Assembly (NCBI GenBank): GCA_016720635.1
Contig: JADKKF010000005.1
Span: forward strand, 1-64,000
DNA length: 64,000 bases
Source: Saprospiraceae bacterium
Lineage (GTDB): Bacteria > Bacteroidota > Bacteroidia > Chitinophagales > Saprospiraceae
Direction of reading: 5' to 3'
Shown: one piece after another, positions 52,555-60,163 of the stretch
How positions within the stretch are numbered: position 1 is the first letter of the stretch
Layout: every line of letters begins with the position of its first letter
The notes under the pieces: generated by a model
Told to the model about the DNA's origin: nothing
Database searches by the model: none
What the model saw: only the letters and a program-made list of their open reading frames with translations
Made by a program: the position numbers and the translations under genes

Positions 52555-53034
52555 ATGATTAATTTAAATTCAACTTTATGTGGGGTATTTTTGATGCTTG
52601 GATCTGTGTGCATGGCCCAACAATCTATGCATGCTGCTTCGGGAAATGCCACGGGACCGAACGGGAATATAAGTTATAGCATCGGTCAAGCAGTTTATAC
52701 TAATTTTAATGGTGCAAGAGGTTCCGTTAATCAAGGAGTCCAGCAGCCTTACGAATTCTTTACAGTAGGCGTGGACAATTTTCCGATCATCACGCTAAAA
52801 GCCAATATTTACCCCAATCCCACGCTCAGTGATATAAATATTTTAATAGACGATCTATTTTCAAAATCCCTGGGATATGAAATGTTCGATATTCAAGGAA
52901 AAAGGGTCCAGAATGGAATAATCAGCGACCTAATCACGAATGTGCCTATGCAATCTTTAGCTCCAGGGACTTATACACTGGGCATCCTGGATAAGAATAA
53001 AGCAATAAAGTTTTTTAAAATAATCAAGAATTAA
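52555..53034 (+). CDS. Small T9SS type-A sorting-domain protein
   Basis: This 159-residue protein has a signal peptide (about residues 1-21, ending CMAQ). A short module of the type common in Bacteroidota secreted proteins follows (GNISYSIGQAVYTNFNGARG, VNQGVQQPYEFFTV), then a type-A T9SS C-terminal domain (about 85-159: ANIYPNPTLSDINILIDD, GYEMFDIQGKRVQ, LAPGTYTLGILDKNKAIKFF). Almost the whole mature protein is sorting signal, as in many members of this class. Function is unknown. It precedes the S74 fibre array and points the same way. Confidence 0.8.
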   Translation: MINLNSTLCGVFLMLGSVCMAQQSMHAASGNATGPNGNISYSIGQAVYTNFNGARGSVNQGVQQPYEFFTVGVDNFPIITLKANIYPNPTLSDINILIDDLFSKSLGYEMFDIQGKRVQNGIISDLITNVPMQSLAPGTYTLGILDKNKAIKFFKIIKN

Positions 53035-53187
53035 TAAGAGCAATTGCAGCTCATTCAGGACTCGTTGGACTAAATCTTTGAATTTTTAACTAGTAGCTGT
53101 TCGTTTTATCATCAATTTTCTTAAATAATTAAACGATGAATCATCCCTCAAAAAGAAGAACTTTTTGCAGAATGGCTAAGAGATACT

Positions 53188-53406
53188 TTGGTGATATACA
53201 TATTGCCTTTAGGGATTGTAGGATATATAAAAACTACCCAATGCTGGCCTTATTTTGCTATCAAAGACTTCTTTAAGACTGGAGTAGGTAACCAAGAAGC
53301 CTGGATAGAAGATGATGTGATTTATGTGCTAGCGTTCTTGATAGTTGCAGCCGTTTTTTACGCACTTCAATATTTGTGTCGCAACTTTATTAAAATCAAG
53401 TTATAG
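53188..53406 (+). CDS. Possible small membrane protein
   Basis: A frame of 72 codons from TTG 53188 encodes two hydrophobic segments (VIYILPLGIVGYIK and IYVLAFLIVAAVFYALQY) separated by a polar loop (FFKTGVGNQEAWIEDDV). The same frame is open further upstream and reads IIPQKEELFAEWLRDTL, which looks coding. Its only nearby ATG (53136) is in another register, so the 5' end may be frameshifted. No family was recognised and no promoter or conserved neighbour supports it. Confidence 0.35.
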   Translation: MVIYILPLGIVGYIKTTQCWPYFAIKDFFKTGVGNQEAWIEDDVIYVLAFLIVAAVFYALQYLCRNFIKIKL

Positions 53407-53646
53407 TACATAGACAATTTGATACTTTATCCCCAAGAGTAATTAGTTATGAGAACACTTATTTTCGACATTCATGCCAGGCTTTTTTTAGTTCAAAGAA
53501 TGAGAGGGTGTGGCAATAGACCAACTAATACTCATTAGTCAAAGCCAAATAAACTATAGAAAAAGCAATTTGCTGAAAAATGGAAATATTAAACGCTGAA
53601 AAGTGCAATAGAAAATAATAATTATTAAACCCAAAAATAATATAAA

Positions 53647-54168
53647 ATGAAAATTATAAAAGTACTCCTAATCAATGTAATAATCTTATTTGTGATGTCG
53701 AAGACATTAGCACAGGCACCCCAAAAATTCAGCTATCAAGCGGTGATCCGCAATGGTAGCAATGCTTTAATCGCCAATACTACCGTAGGAGTAAAGATCA
53801 GTCTTTTGCAATCCTCTCCAGCAGGGGGAGTGGTCTATGTTGAACGGCATACCCCTACCACCAATTCCAATGGCTTGGCTACATTTGAGATTGGATCTGG
53901 AACTAGATTAAGTGGGACCATAACTGATATCGAATGGGGCAATGGATCTTATTATATCAAGACAGAGGTTGACCCAACAGGCGGAACATCGTACAGTGTC
54001 ACTGGTACGAGCCAGTTATTGAGTGTGCCTTATGCTTTGTATGCGGCTGCGGGTACTCAAGGACCAGAAGGTCCAGTGGCCCAACAGGTCCAGGGCCCTA
54101 GGGCAACTGGACCGCAAGGCCCTGCAGGTACAGCTTTTGCGCTTCCATATGAAGGTACCACGGATTAA
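53647..54168 (+). CDS. Collagen-like/S74 fibre protein 1, N-terminal part (disrupted gene)
   Basis: A signal peptide is followed by the same N-terminal domain as in the two following genes (QAPQKFSYQAVIRNGSNALI, GGTSYSVTGTSQLLSVPYAL) and a short collagen-like GxY tract (TGPQGPAGTAF). The frame ends at TAA 54168 because CCACTGGATTAAC of gene 2 appears here as CCACGGATTAAC, one base shorter. The C-terminal half follows in another frame after 54396. Intact, the gene would run from 53647 to 55127. Secreted surface fibre is the likely role. Confidence 0.65.
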   Translation: MKIIKVLLINVIILFVMSKTLAQAPQKFSYQAVIRNGSNALIANTTVGVKISLLQSSPAGGVVYVERHTPTTNSNGLATFEIGSGTRLSGTITDIEWGNGSYYIKTEVDPTGGTSYSVTGTSQLLSVPYALYAAAGTQGPEGPVAQQVQGPRATGPQGPAGTAFALPYEGTTD

Positions 54169-54204
54169 CAAATATCGATGGGAATGTTTTTTTTGTTAAA
54201 AGGA

Positions 54205-54250
54205 GGGGGTGGGGGGGGGTTTTTGGGGGGGTTTTTTGGGGGGGTTGGGG
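54205..54250. other. 46-nt block of only G and T inside S74 gene 1
   Basis: Within the region that should match gene 2 (the start of its GVxG repeats) the sequence has runs such as GGGGGGGGG and TTTTTT and no A or C for 46 nt. It looks like corrupted consensus, not biology. Confidence 0.7.
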
Positions 54251-54395
54251 AGCAGGAGCAGCTTGGCAGTTGGTAGTGGCAATCAGATTTAGGATGGGTT
54301 AAAGGGATAACTCAGTTTGGGCAGGTTTTTCGGTAACACAGACACACATTTTAACAAAATCTTAATGTTTATGGGGTCCAGCATCGGATGGGAGA

Positions 54396-55127
54396 TTGTT
54401 TCGGTACGGGAGTTCATGGGCAGTCGGCTGGTTTTGGAATTTAGGAGTTCTAAAGGGCAGTCGGTTTCTTTGGGGTAAAAGGAGTTCAAGGGTACTCCGG
54501 TGGGAGGAGGAACCTGGGGTTAATGGTCAGTCGTCTGGTCAGGGTGCTGGAGTTTATGGTATTTCTGGGACATCCGTTGGCGTAATGGGGGAAAATACTA
54601 ATGGAGGAGCCTATGCAGTTCAAGCCATTGGTGGATTGGGTGCATACAAAAATGTTGGAGGCAATACATGGGCTACTCCATCTGATGAAAGGCTGAAGAA
54701 AGATATACGCCCATTTACAGATGGTCTGGATGTGATCTTAAAAATTGAACCCAAACGGTATTACTATAACGGGCTTGCAAAAACAAATCCACACCAAGAA
54801 GAATTTGGGATTATAGCCCAAGATATGCAAAAAATAGCCCCCTACACGGTATCAAAGCACATGCTGGACATGAATAAATCGGGAGAAGAGGGAGCTCCCA
54901 AGATGGAAGAAATGCTGGTGTTTAACTCAGGCGCATTGACCTATGTGACCATCAATGCCATCAAGGAGCAGCAAAAGATGATAGAAAAACAAAGCAGTAT
55001 CATTGAAAAACAAAACGAAAAGATAGCACAATTAGAGAAGCAGAACGAAAAACTAGATGCCCAAAATTCAAAAATTAAAGCACTAGAACAAGCACTCAAT
55101 GAAATAAAATCCTTAATGAAAAATTAA
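54396..55127 (+). pseudogene. S74 fibre protein 1, C-terminal part (peptidase S74 chaperone domain)
   Basis: The reliable coding part starts at about 54510 (GVNGQSSGQGAGVYGISGTS) and continues with the same GVxG repeats, the peptidase S74 intramolecular chaperone domain (GNTWATPSDERLKKDIRPF, KIEPKRYYYNGLAKTNPHQE) and the C-terminal coiled coil (IIEKQNEKIAQLEKQNEKL) as the two downstream genes. The first 40 codons of the nominal frame, from 54396, are in the corrupted region and are unlikely to be genuine. It ends 8 nt before gene 2. Confidence 0.65.
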
Positions 55128-55135
55128 ATTAAACT

Positions 55136-57391
55136 ATGAAAAAATCAATCCTTTACCCAATCCTAGTGATATGTCTGATGAGCTTTGGAATTAGAGCACA
55201 AGCCCCACAAAAATTCAGCTATCAAGCGGTAATCCGCAATGGCAGCAATGCTTTAATCGCAAATGCCACCGTAGGAGTAAAGATCAGTCTGTTAAAATCT
55301 TCATCAGTAGGAGCAGTGGTCTATGCAGAACGACATACGCCCACCACCAATGCCAATGGCTTAGCGACATTTGAGATTGGTGCTGGATCAAGAATAAGTG
55401 GAACGATGGCTGGCATCGATTGGGGCAATGGCTCTTATTATATCAAGACAGAAGTAGATCCAACGGGTGGAACATCGTACAGCGTCACGGGTACCAGTCA
55501 GCTATTGAGTGTGCCTTATGCTTTGCATGCGGCTTCGGGTACACAAGGCCCAATGGGTGCTACGGGTCCGCAAGGCCCAGGGCCGCAAGGTCCGGGAACC
55601 GGGGGCCCCCGGGGGGGGGGGGGCGGGGGGCCGCAAGGTCCAATAGGGATGACGGGCCCGGCGGGTCCGATAGGTGCGACAGGTCCACAGGGCCCACAAG
55701 GTGTTGCTGGAACGGGTGTGCGTATCGTTGGGAGTGTGGTGAATGTGTCCAGTCTCAATCCAAATTATCAAGGAAGTATAGGAGATATGATGATCGTGTC
55801 CTCAACAGGAGGAGGTCATGTTTGGAATGGGACCTCTTGGGTCTCCGTCGGGCAAATCCAAGGTCCAGTTGGTCCACAAGGCCCAATCGGTCTAACTGGA
55901 GCGACAGGGTCAACAGGTCCACAAGGCGCAGCAGGATCACAAGGTCCAGCAGGACCAATAGGTCCTCAAGGCCCTCAAGGGGCAACAGGCCCAGCAGGCC
56001 CGATAGGACCGCAAGGTCCACAAGGTGCAACAGGTATGACAGGACCTTCAGGCCCACAAGGTCCAGCAGGTACTGCTTTTGTACTTCCATATACAGGTAC
56101 CACTGGATTAACAAATATCGATGGTAATGTATTTTCTGTTAAAAGTACGGGTTCAGGGGGTGCAATTTTGGGTGAATCTATTAGTGAGTTTGGAGTTCTA
56201 GGAGCATCGACTTCTGGAAGTGGAGTAGTGGGTGCTTCCTCAGTGGATAATGGAGTTTGGGGAAATTCGAATTCAGGTAATGGAGTTTATGGCAAATCTA
56301 CCTCTAAGGCTGGAGTTAAAGGGGAATCAACTTCCAGTTTTGGTGTGGAGGGTTCTTCTTCCTCGTCTTATGGAGTTAAGGGTACATCATCTAGTTCCAT
56401 TGGCGTTGCAGGTAATTCAACATCTTGGATTGGTGTTGTGGGGGTCTCTACTTCTGCCTCAGGAGTTTGGGGGAACTCAGTTTCAGGTACGGGAGTTCAT
56501 GGATCTTCTGATTCTGGTTTTGGAATTTATGGAAGTTCTACAACGGGGGATGGTATTAAAGGAGAGTCTTTTGCGGCAGGTAAAGCAGGTGTTTTAGGTG
56601 TATCCTCACTTATGGGAGGAGGAGGAGCTCCTGGGGTGTTTGGTCAGTCTATCTCAGGTCAGGGTGTTAGGGGTGAATCAATTTCTAATTTTGGCGTAGT
56701 TGGCCAGACAACTGGCAGTACTAGTTTTTCTGGTGTTTATGGGTACGCCAGCGATGCCATTGGAGTTTGGGGGTATTCTAATTATGGTGCTGGTGTTAAT
56801 GGGTATTCAGATTTTGGTGTGGGTGTGCGCGCACAAACTAATATCGCGTCACAATATAGTCTCGCTGCCTACAGTGGGTTAGGAGCTTACAAAACCGCTG
56901 GAGGCAATACATGGGCTACTCCATCTGATGAAAGGCTGAAAAAAGATATACGCCCATTTACAGATGGTCTTGATGTAATATTAAAAATTGAACCCAAACG
57001 GTATTACTATAACGGGCTTGCAAAAACAAATCCACACCAAGAAGAATTTGGGATTATAGCCCAAGACATGCAAAAAATTGCCCCCTACACGGTATCAAAG
57101 CATATGCTGGACATGAATAAATCGGGAGAAGAGGGAGCTCCCATGATGGAAGAAATGTTGGTGTATAACTCTGGCGCACTGACCTACGTGACCATCAATG
57201 CCATCAAGGAACAACAGGCTATTATAGAAAGGCAGAATAGTATCATAGAAAATCAGAGCAAAGCCATAGAAAAACAAAACGAAAAGATAGCATACTTAGA
57301 GAAGCAGAACGAAAAACTAGATGCCCAAAATTCAAAAATCAAAGCACTAGAACAAGCACTCAATGAAATAAAATCCTTAATGAAAAACTAA
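55136..57391 (+). CDS. Collagen-like/S74 fibre protein 2
   Basis: This 751-residue secreted protein has a signal peptide (about residues 1-22, GIRAQ) and the N-terminal domain shared by the array (about 23-135). Two collagen-like tracts follow (about 137-190 and 245-315: repeated GPQGPAGPIG triplets) around a small inserted domain (GSVVNVSSLNPNYQGSIGDM). A long array of about 15-residue repeats (GVxGxSTSGxGVxG, about 335-580) comes next, then the S74 intramolecular chaperone domain (about 595-690: WATPSDERLKKDI, with the Ser and Lys of the autoprotease motif) and a C-terminal coiled coil. In phage fibres this domain trimerises the fibre and cuts itself off before that Ser. There is no T9SS domain. 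A G-rich block at 55591-55632 may contain consensus errors but keeps frame. Confidence 0.85.
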   Translation: MKKSILYPILVICLMSFGIRAQAPQKFSYQAVIRNGSNALIANATVGVKISLLKSSSVGAVVYAERHTPTTNANGLATFEIGAGSRISGTMAGIDWGNGSYYIKTEVDPTGGTSYSVTGTSQLLSVPYALHAASGTQGPMGATGPQGPGPQGPGTGGPRGGGGGGPQGPIGMTGPAGPIGATGPQGPQGVAGTGVRIVGSVVNVSSLNPNYQGSIGDMMIVSSTGGGHVWNGTSWVSVGQIQGPVGPQGPIGLTGATGSTGPQGAAGSQGPAGPIGPQGPQGATGPAGPIGPQGPQGATGMTGPSGPQGPAGTAFVLPYTGTTGLTNIDGNVFSVKSTGSGGAILGESISEFGVLGASTSGSGVVGASSVDNGVWGNSNSGNGVYGKSTSKAGVKGESTSSFGVEGSSSSSYGVKGTSSSSIGVAGNSTSWIGVVGVSTSASGVWGNSVSGTGVHGSSDSGFGIYGSSTTGDGIKGESFAAGKAGVLGVSSLMGGGGAPGVFGQSISGQGVRGESISNFGVVGQTTGSTSFSGVYGYASDAIGVWGYSNYGAGVNGYSDFGVGVRAQTNIASQYSLAAYSGLGAYKTAGGNTWATPSDERLKKDIRPFTDGLDVILKIEPKRYYYNGLAKTNPHQEEFGIIAQDMQKIAPYTVSKHMLDMNKSGEEGAPMMEEMLVYNSGALTYVTINAIKEQQAIIERQNSIIENQSKAIEKQNEKIAYLEKQNEKLDAQNSKIKALEQALNEIKSLMKN
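55540..56080 (+). repeat. Coding collagen-like GxY triplet tracts (9-bp based repeats)
   Basis: GGTCCACAAGGC-type 9-bp units encode GPQ/GPA/GPI triplets in S74 gene 2 (about 55540-55715 and 55860-56075). Similar shorter tracts are at 54050-54130 (gene 1) and 57800-57935 (gene 3). Confidence 0.8.
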
Positions 57392-57399
57392 ATTAAATT

Positions 57400-58869
57400 A
57401 TGAAAAAATCAATCCTTTACCCAATCCTAGCGATATGTCTGGTGAGCTTTGGCATAAAGGCACAGGCACCACAAAAATTCAGCTATCAAGCGGTGATTCG
57501 CAATGGCAGCAATGTTTTAGTTACCAATGCTATCGTAGGAGTAAAGATCAGTATATTGCAATCTTCTACAGTAGGAGCAGTGGTCTATGCAGAGCGACAT
57601 ACACCCTTCACCAATGCCAATGGCCTAGCGACATTTGAGATTGGGTCGGGAACGGTTTTGGGTGGAACCATGAATGGTATAAATTGGGGGAGTGGATCTT
57701 ATTATATCAAGACAGAGGTTGACCCAACTGGCGGAACATCGTACAGCGTCATGGGGACGAGTCAGCTATTGAGTGTGCCTTATGCTTTGTATGCTGCTTC
57801 GGGTACCCAAGGTCCTGCAGGTCCAATAGGTCCACAAGGGCCACAAGGGCCAATAGGGATGACAGGAGCAACAGGCCCGGCGGGTACGATTGGTGCGACA
57901 GGTCCGCAGGGCCCACAAGGTGTTGCTGGACCTGCTTTTGCACTGCCATATTTTGGAAGCACAGGTGCATTTAATATTGATTTTGCAGCATTTACTATTA
58001 GGCAAACTACACCCTTGGGTTTTGGTATAAGACATGCAATATATGCCGTGGCAGACAGTGGGGATGGGGTACATGGTATTTCAAATGGAGGAGGGAGTGG
58101 TGTTACCGGGGAGTCGACATCTGGAATAGGGATATCTGGACACTCATCATCAAGTTATGGAATATATGGGCTGTCGTCAACGGGAATTGGAGTATATGGT
58201 AGTTCAAGTTCAAAGGAAGGATTATATGGGCACTCTACAAATTTATATGGTGTATTTGGTCAAGCCTTAGGATCGAATGTAGCTGGTGTTAAGGGATATG
58301 CTAGCAATAGTGGCTCAGCTGGTGTTTTAGGCATTTCTGAAATATCAATCGGGGTGGTATCTGATACCAGGAGTACATCACAATACAGTCTAGCAGCCTA
58401 CAATGGGATAGGCGCCTATAAAAACGCTGGAGGGAATACATGGGCTACTCCATCCGATGAAAGACTGAAGAAAGATATACGCCCATTTACAGATGGTCTC
58501 AATGTGATATTAAAAATTGAACCCAAAAGGTATTATTATAATGGGTTGGCAAAAACAAACCCTCTACAAGAAGAATTCGGGATCATAGCCCAAGATATGC
58601 AAAAAATAGCCCCCTATACAGTATCAAAGCATATGCTGGACATGAATAAATCAGGAGAAGAGGGAGATCCCAAGATGGAAGAAATGCTGGTGTATAACTC
58701 AGGCGCATTGACCTATGTCACCATCAACGCCATCAAGGAGCAACAGGCTATGATAGAAAGGCAGAACAGTATCATAGAAAAACAAAATGAAAAGATAACT
58801 CGCTTGGAGAAGCAAAATGAAAAGCTTGAGCAGATGCTGATACGAATAGAAAAATTAGAGAAAGAATAG
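57400..58869 (+). CDS. Collagen-like/S74 fibre protein 3
   Basis: This 489-residue paralogue of gene 2 starts 8 nt after its stop. It has a signal peptide (GIKAQ), the shared N-terminal domain, one collagen-like tract (about 135-180, GPIGPQGPQGPIGMTGATGP) and a shorter GVxG repeat array (about 225-310). The S74 domain (about 345-440, WATPSDERLKKDIRPFTDGL) and coiled-coil tail follow, shorter than in genes 1 and 2. The near-identical N- and C-terminal regions with different middles show that the array grew by duplication and that repeat number varies. Confidence 0.85.
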   Translation: MKKSILYPILAICLVSFGIKAQAPQKFSYQAVIRNGSNVLVTNAIVGVKISILQSSTVGAVVYAERHTPFTNANGLATFEIGSGTVLGGTMNGINWGSGSYYIKTEVDPTGGTSYSVMGTSQLLSVPYALYAASGTQGPAGPIGPQGPQGPIGMTGATGPAGTIGATGPQGPQGVAGPAFALPYFGSTGAFNIDFAAFTIRQTTPLGFGIRHAIYAVADSGDGVHGISNGGGSGVTGESTSGIGISGHSSSSYGIYGLSSTGIGVYGSSSSKEGLYGHSTNLYGVFGQALGSNVAGVKGYASNSGSAGVLGISEISIGVVSDTRSTSQYSLAAYNGIGAYKNAGGNTWATPSDERLKKDIRPFTDGLNVILKIEPKRYYYNGLAKTNPLQEEFGIIAQDMQKIAPYTVSKHMLDMNKSGEEGDPKMEEMLVYNSGALTYVTINAIKEQQAMIERQNSIIEKQNEKITRLEKQNEKLEQMLIRIEKLEKE

Positions 58870-58994
58870 ATTGATACACCATTAATTTAATATATAAACT
58901 ATAACTACTTAGCTAATTTTGAATATGTTAGTTGCCATGTGTCAAGAGATTGACGCATGGCTTTTTTGTTTTTACTGTTTGGAACTTGTGGGCT

Positions 58995-59106
58995 GCGTAA
59001 GGTGGCTGAAAGGCAGCCTTTAGGCTGGTGCGGAGCACCGAGCGAACAGCGAGTCTGGAAGACGCCGACCCGAACTCGTCGTTCTGACGAGATGAGGGGT
59101 ACGCCC
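58995..59106 (+). repeat. Dispersed structured intergenic element R9
   Basis: Closing helix GCGTA (58995-58999)/TACGC (59100-59104), followed by CCAAAA. Body AGGTGGCTG, hairpin GGTGC/GCACC, core CGCCGACCCGAA, hairpin CTCGTC/GACGAG with a GTTCT loop, then GAGGGG. It lies in the convergent region between S74 gene 3 and the barstar gene and fills most of that 293-nt gap. Confidence 0.75.
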
Positions 59107-59162
59107 AAAAATATATCAAAAAATGTGTTCTTTTGCGAAAAAAGAAACGCCTCGAAAAGAAA

Positions 59163-59612
59163 TTACTTAAAACTTCTTGCTTCTATGCGGTTTTTATCAC
59201 ACCAAGCCAAATTTTCTGGCGTATCGAGCAGGTATATATAAAAGCCCGAGCGCTTGCGATATTCTTCTTCGCCTTCAAAATTGGGCACATCAGACCATTG
59301 AGAAGCAGCGTCCAACAGGATATCCAAGAAGGTTTCTAATTCTTCGGGATCTTCTTCGGAAAGCAGGTCTTCAATATTGACAATATGGATGGCATAATGC
59401 TTGGCATTGGCCCACGAGAGGTCATTGAGCAGTTCTTCGAATCCATCCCAATTGCCGCCAAAATAAGCGGGAAAATCGAGCTGAAGTTCGAAATGATCAA
59501 ATAATTGGTCCGTTGTTTTGCATAGAGACCCATCAATATCAAAAAGATGTAAACCCTGCTTGTCTGGGAATTCTTCTACACTTTTGAAAATATAAAAGCC
59601 ATTGATGTACAT
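59163..59612 (-). CDS. Barstar-like ribonuclease inhibitor
   Basis: This 149-residue acidic protein matches barstar: LHLFDIDGSLCKTTDQLFDH, FELQLDFPAYFGGNWDGFEE (the FGxNWDAxxD-type inhibitory helix) and LLNDLSWANAKHYAIHIVNI. Barstar binds barnase and covers its active site. It lies 9 nt downstream of a barnase-type ribonuclease gene, so it is the cognate immunity protein. The C-terminal extension (EEEYRKRSGFYIYLLDTPEN and on) is longer than classical barstar, which is about 90 residues. Confidence 0.9.
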   Translation of the reverse strand: MYINGFYIFKSVEEFPDKQGLHLFDIDGSLCKTTDQLFDHFELQLDFPAYFGGNWDGFEELLNDLSWANAKHYAIHIVNIEDLLSEEDPEELETFLDILLDAASQWSDVPNFEGEEEYRKRSGFYIYLLDTPENLAWCDKNRIEARSFK

Positions 59613-59621
59613 GACAAAAAT

Positions 59622-60050
59622 CTAAAATTTTATGAATGATGAATAATGATCGAATGTATAATATCGCGAGTCATCGTCGCCTAAAATTACGCGCTCTGCC
59701 CCTCTGTTTTGCCCATTTCGCTTGGGAAAAACGTCGTACTCTTTATATCGTATTCTCTGTTTTTGATTGTTGTATCTAGGTAATTTTTTTTCTCTATTTT
59801 GAAATGTCCTACCGCCTACATAACCCTTTGGAGGACGACCATTTTTGGCAACAAATTCTGCTAATTGGTAAGCATAGTCGGGTACTGATTTGTTTTGAGG
59901 TTGGGTGCTTGTCGGTTTTTTATTGTTAAGTGTTGCACTTGGACTTTGGTTAGGCTGAGTACCAGAATTTTGGCATCCCAACAGCAATAAAAACAAGTAA
60001 AGCCCAAGAAGCTTGGGAATTGTTCTGAGGAAGTAGCTGAATTTTACCAT
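59622..60050 (-). CDS. Barnase-type ribonuclease with lipoprotein signal
   Basis: The protein of about 142 residues from the ATG at 60050 begins with a hydrophobic signal and lipobox LLLLGC (Cys26). A Pro/Asn/Thr/Gln-rich linker (to about 55) and a barnase-like domain follow: GGRTFQNREKKLPR matches GGDIFSNREGKLPG of barnase, and the catalytic residues align as Glu104 (YKEYDV), Arg116 and Arg120 (NRGAERVIL) and His135 (FDHYSSF). It cleaves single-stranded RNA. The frame is open to 60098, but that start overlaps the upstream terminator. The barstar-type inhibitor follows 9 nt downstream. Lipidation would place the enzyme on the periplasmic or outer face, which is unusual for barnase. Confidence 0.85.
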   Translation of the reverse strand: MVKFSYFLRTIPKLLGLYLFLLLLGCQNSGTQPNQSPSATLNNKKPTSTQPQNKSVPDYAYQLAEFVAKNGRPPKGYVGGRTFQNREKKLPRYNNQKQRIRYKEYDVFPKRNGQNRGAERVILGDDDSRYYTFDHYSSFIKF

Positions 60051-60067
60051 GGAGTAATACTCAAATG

Positions 60068-60107
60068 CAAAAAGGTTTGGTTCAGTATTTATAACCAAAC
60101 CAAACCT
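60068..60107 (-). terminator. Terminator of the TPR gene, upstream of the barnase gene
   Basis: On the minus strand a 10-bp stem, AGGTTTGGTT (60107-60098)/AACCAAACCT (60082-60073), is followed by TTTTT. It ends transcription from the 60164 gene and excludes the longer barnase start. Confidence 0.8.
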
Positions 60108-60163
60108 CTATAAATTATTAATTATCAAGCACGGATTAATGATCTAAAAGATGAAATATTAAA

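Noticed and set aside
55540..56080. Short regular GC-rich repeats that could be taken for a CRISPR array
   Set aside because: The period is 9 bp, in frame with GxY collagen triplets, and there are no unique spacers or cas genes.
53647..58869. S74 and collagen-like genes as part of a prophage tail region
   Set aside because: All three have Sec signal peptides and the Bacteroidota N-terminal domain; no phage structural, lysis or integrase genes are nearby.
8094..59106. R elements as ordinary MITE-like transposons with terminal inverted repeats
   Set aside because: Terminal arms differ between copies while staying complementary; MITE ends are normally conserved in sequence. No target-site duplications were evident around the copies I examined.
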